A DNA stretch of 64,000 bases, taken from positions 1 to 64,000 of the forward strand of contig JAXLQK010000030.1 of the NCBI GenBank assembly GCA_046331665.1, given 5' to 3'. This DNA comes from CAWBAT01 sp046331665 (GTDB lineage Bacteria > Acidobacteriota > Terriglobia > Versatilivoradales > Versatilivoraceae). The translations under genes were made by a program, and so were the position numbers. The notes below the pieces were generated by a model. The model made no database searches. It saw only the letters and a program-made list of their open reading frames with translations, and was not told the origin of the DNA. Positions 61,836-64,000 of this stretch are shown one piece after another; the stretch's first letter is position 1; the number at the start of each line of letters is the position of its first letter.

Positions 61836-64000
61836 ATGGTGTTTATTCCGGCAGTGATGCGGAGAAGGCAATGTCTGGTGCGCCGCGCACCTTGGGTTGC
61901 TTCATTGCTTGGTATTGCCTTCATTCTGCTGGCGACCTACGTCGCCAGAAGCCAGACGCGCAAGGGCTTGTCCGAAGGCCGCCCTCCCATGCAAATCCCA
62001 ACCGGGAACCGGGATATCGTTACCGAAGTTTCCGGCGGGTACGAGGCCCAATATTTCTTTCGCCGCCTCGAGAAGCCCCCTGATTGGGAACAAAATCTCG
62101 AGATCATTTGCGAGCTGAAAAAGAAGTCTGTGGAACAGGCAATCGATCGGCTTGAAACGAATCTGGCTGATTTGAAAACCCAGGAGATGGAGCAGAGTTA
62201 CTATGATGCGGCGGTAAGACGGCACCACACGGTGGGCCAGCTCTATGCGTTTCAGGGCAACACGGAGAAGGCCCTCGGTCATTTTCAGACGGCCCTTCAA
62301 ATTGCGATCGATCACGGTTTAGCAGAATTCGCTCTGGATTTGGAAGAAAGAATCGGGATCACCCAAATGCGGCGCGGCGAAGTGGATAATTGCATCGCAA
62401 ACCACAATGCCAAAAGCTGTATTTTCCCGATCAGCAAGGAAGGTCAGCACGCACAACCCGCAGGGTCCCAGGCCGCCATTCAACAGTTTCTGGCCTATCT
62501 GAAACAGAAACCTCAAGACCTTGAAGTTCGCTGGCTGCTCAATATCGCTTACATGACGTTGGGGAAGTATCCGGCTGAGGTTCCCCCGGACTTTCTCATT
62601 CCCCCGTCCACTTTCGAATCCAAAGAGAATATTGGGTTTTTTGAGGAGGTGGCTTCCTTCTGCGGCCTCAATGTCTTTGGACAAGCGGGCGGCGCCGTCA
62701 TGGATGATTTTGACCGCGATGGCTTCCTGGATATCGTGGTCACGTCACTAAACCCCTGTGACGGCATGAATTTTTTCCATAATAACGGGGACGGTACATT
62801 TACCGATTCTACCGGTCCCGCAGGACTTTCCAAGCAGTTTGGAGGGTTGAGCCTTAACCACACCGATTACAACAATGACGGCTGGTTGGACTTGCTGGTC
62901 GTTCGCGGGGGTTGGGATGTGCCTACCCGTAAATCCCTGCTCAAGAATAATGGAGATGGGACATTCAGCGATGTGACCGAAAAGGCTGGCTTTGCCCGCC
63001 CGGCAACAGCCACGCAGGCGGCCGCCTGGGCCGATTACGACAACGACGGATGGATTGATGTGTTCGTCGGAAATGAAAACGCGCCGTGCCAATTGTTCCA
63101 CAACAAAGGGGATGGGACGTTCGAGGAGGTTGCCCATCAGGCAGGGGTCGACCAGGTCCGCTTCACCAAGGGAGTGACGGCGGAAGATTACGATAATGAT
63201 GGATTCCCGGATTTTTATGTATCCAACGGCGGGGATGAAAATTTTCTGTATCACAACAACCACGATGGAACTTTCACCGATGTGGCTCGAAAGCTTGGCG
63301 TCGAAAAGCCGCTGTTGAGTTTTGCGGCTTGGTTCTTCGATTATGACAATGATGGCTGGCCGGATTTGTTTGTCACCAGTTTTCTTCAATCCGTCACTCA
63401 GGTTGCAAAGAGCTATCTGAAGCTTCCGGTCGAAGCCGAAACGCTTCGGCTCTATAAGAACCTGGGCAAGGACGGGTTCCGCGATGTCACGCATGAAGTG
63501 GGTCTGGACCGTGTCTTCATGCCGATGGGATGCAACTTCGGGGATGTCGATAATGACGGGTTTCTGGATTTCTATCTGGGCACTGGCGCTCCCTCTTACG
63601 CCGCTCTCGTTCCCAATGTCCTTTTCCGGAACCATGAGGGTCAATATTTTGTCGATATCACCACCTCTTCAGGGACGGGGCATCTGCAGAAGGGACATGG
63701 AGTGGCTATTGGCGATCTCAATAATGATGGGGACGAGGATATCTTCATCAAGATTGGCGGCGCCGTACCGGGCGATCGATATGCGAGTGCACTGTTCAAG
63801 AATCCCGGCCACCCTGAGAACCATTGGCTGAAGGTCCAGCTCGAGGGCGTGAAGACAAACCGGGCTGCCATCGGGGCGCGGCTTACGGTGACGGTCGTTG
63901 AGGGAAATCGACGACGCCAAATCTGCCGTACGGTGAATGCCGGGGGCTCCTTCGGGGATTCGCCGTTTCAACAACACATTGGCCTCGGGAAGAGCTCCCA
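61836..64000 (+). CDS. CRTAC1-like FG-GAP/ASPIC-UnbV protein with TPR region, running off the window
   Basis: At least 721 residues from the ATG at 61836 (GAGGT about 12 bases upstream), with the 3' end beyond the window. An N-terminal basic segment and helix (about 17-36: WVASLLGIAFILLATYVA) anchor or export it. Helical TPR-like repeats follow (LYAFQGNTEKALGHFQTALQ), then FG-GAP/VCBS calcium-binding repeats recur as DYNNDGWLDLLV, DYDNDGWIDVFV, DYDNDGFPDFYV, DYDNDGWPDLFV and DVDNDGFLDFYL. The ASPIC/UnbV domain begins at NHWLKVQLEGVKTNRAAIGA. This is the CRTAC1 family of surface propellers common in acidobacteria. Function is probably binding, not catalysis. Confidence 0.85.
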   Translation, partial: MVFIPAVMRRRQCLVRRAPWVASLLGIAFILLATYVARSQTRKGLSEGRPPMQIPTGNRDIVTEVSGGYEAQYFFRRLEKPPDWEQNLEIICELKKKSVEQAIDRLETNLADLKTQEMEQSYYDAAVRRHHTVGQLYAFQGNTEKALGHFQTALQIAIDHGLAEFALDLEERIGITQMRRGEVDNCIANHNAKSCIFPISKEGQHAQPAGSQAAIQQFLAYLKQKPQDLEVRWLLNIAYMTLGKYPAEVPPDFLIPPSTFESKENIGFFEEVASFCGLNVFGQAGGAVMDDFDRDGFLDIVVTSLNPCDGMNFFHNNGDGTFTDSTGPAGLSKQFGGLSLNHTDYNNDGWLDLLVVRGGWDVPTRKSLLKNNGDGTFSDVTEKAGFARPATATQAAAWADYDNDGWIDVFVGNENAPCQLFHNKGDGTFEEVAHQAGVDQVRFTKGVTAEDYDNDGFPDFYVSNGGDENFLYHNNHDGTFTDVARKLGVEKPLLSFAAWFFDYDNDGWPDLFVTSFLQSVTQVAKSYLKLPVEAETLRLYKNLGKDGFRDVTHEVGLDRVFMPMGCNFGDVDNDGFLDFYLGTGAPSYAALVPNVLFRNHEGQYFVDITTSSGTGHLQKGHGVAIGDLNNDGDEDIFIKIGGAVPGDRYASALFKNPGHPENHWLKVQLEGVKTNRAAIGARLTVTVVEGNRRRQICRTVNAGGSFGDSPFQQHIGLGKSS

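Noticed and set aside
1..64000. tRNA, rRNA, riboswitch or CRISPR array anywhere in the window
   Set aside because: No convincing cloverleaf arms, ribosomal signatures or spaced direct repeats were seen in the intergenic regions; a covariance-model search would be decisive.

Overview
The window reads as a chromosomal contig from a heterotrophic, probably soil-dwelling, Gram-negative bacterium, most likely an Acidobacteriota member. This is inferred from gene content: DUF1501 and DUF1549/DUF1553 proteins, a pre-peptidase-domain protein, a CRTAC1-type FG-GAP protein, a very large RHS protein, many secreted beta-sandwich proteins, a Rieske/cytochrome b complex, and Shine-Dalgarno-led genes with ATG, GTG and TTG starts. 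Planctomycete or verrucomicrobial relatives share several of these families, so the phylum is not certain. I saw no rRNA, tRNA or CRISPR array.

Layout. 0-9 kb: secreted DUF4252-like protein, Tat-type amidase, OmpA-domain protein, a coupled hypothetical/RCC1-repeat pair, a winged-helix protein, and small ABM-, VOC- and membrane proteins. 9-15 kb (minus strand): TMEM175-type channel, then an envelope-modification module (YIDPGSGSY-type small membrane protein, NoeA-like methyltransferase, membrane sulfatase/phosphoethanolamine-transferase-like protein). 15-21.5 kb (minus): PPC-domain, DUF1501 and DUF1549/1553 trio. 21.7-25.7 kb (minus): 2-hydroxyacid dehydrogenase and a Spy/CpxP-like protein with its response regulator and histidine kinase. 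25.9-41.2 kb (plus): an L-rhamnose locus with HpcH/HpaI aldolase, GH78 alpha-L-rhamnosidase, a membrane glycosyltransferase-like pair, L-rhamnose isomerase, an ABC importer whose tandem ATPase is fused to one permease, a second permease, a frameshifted Gfo/Idh/MocA oxidoreductase, a frameshifted sugar-binding lipoprotein, and the bifunctional rhamnulose-1-phosphate aldolase/dehydrogenase. 42.5-44.6 kb: insertion-sequence debris (RAYT, IS21 IstB, IS3). 44.6-52.7 kb (minus): a secreted cluster built around a 1.7-kresidue RHS protein whose C-terminus looks like a DUF922 zinc metalloprotease, with two small secreted proteins and a fibronectin-III protein. 53-56 kb (minus): cupin, cytochrome b fused to a dihaem cytochrome c, and Rieske protein. 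56.3-64 kb (plus): a six-hairpin glycosidase, broken TPR genes, a large secreted protein and a CRTAC1-like protein running off the end.

The most striking non-coding signal is a 123-131 bp miniature inverted-repeat element present three times (48-178, 18703-18833, 61374-61496). One copy sits inside the signal-peptide region of the first gene. Removing the element plus a 4-bp target duplication restores a textbook signal peptide in frame. The other recurrent oddity is clusters of frame changes in otherwise conserved genes (21.3, 33.0, 37.1-38.8, 44.26, 56.4-56.5 and 58.9 kb). These could be genuine decay or assembly indels and should be checked against reads.
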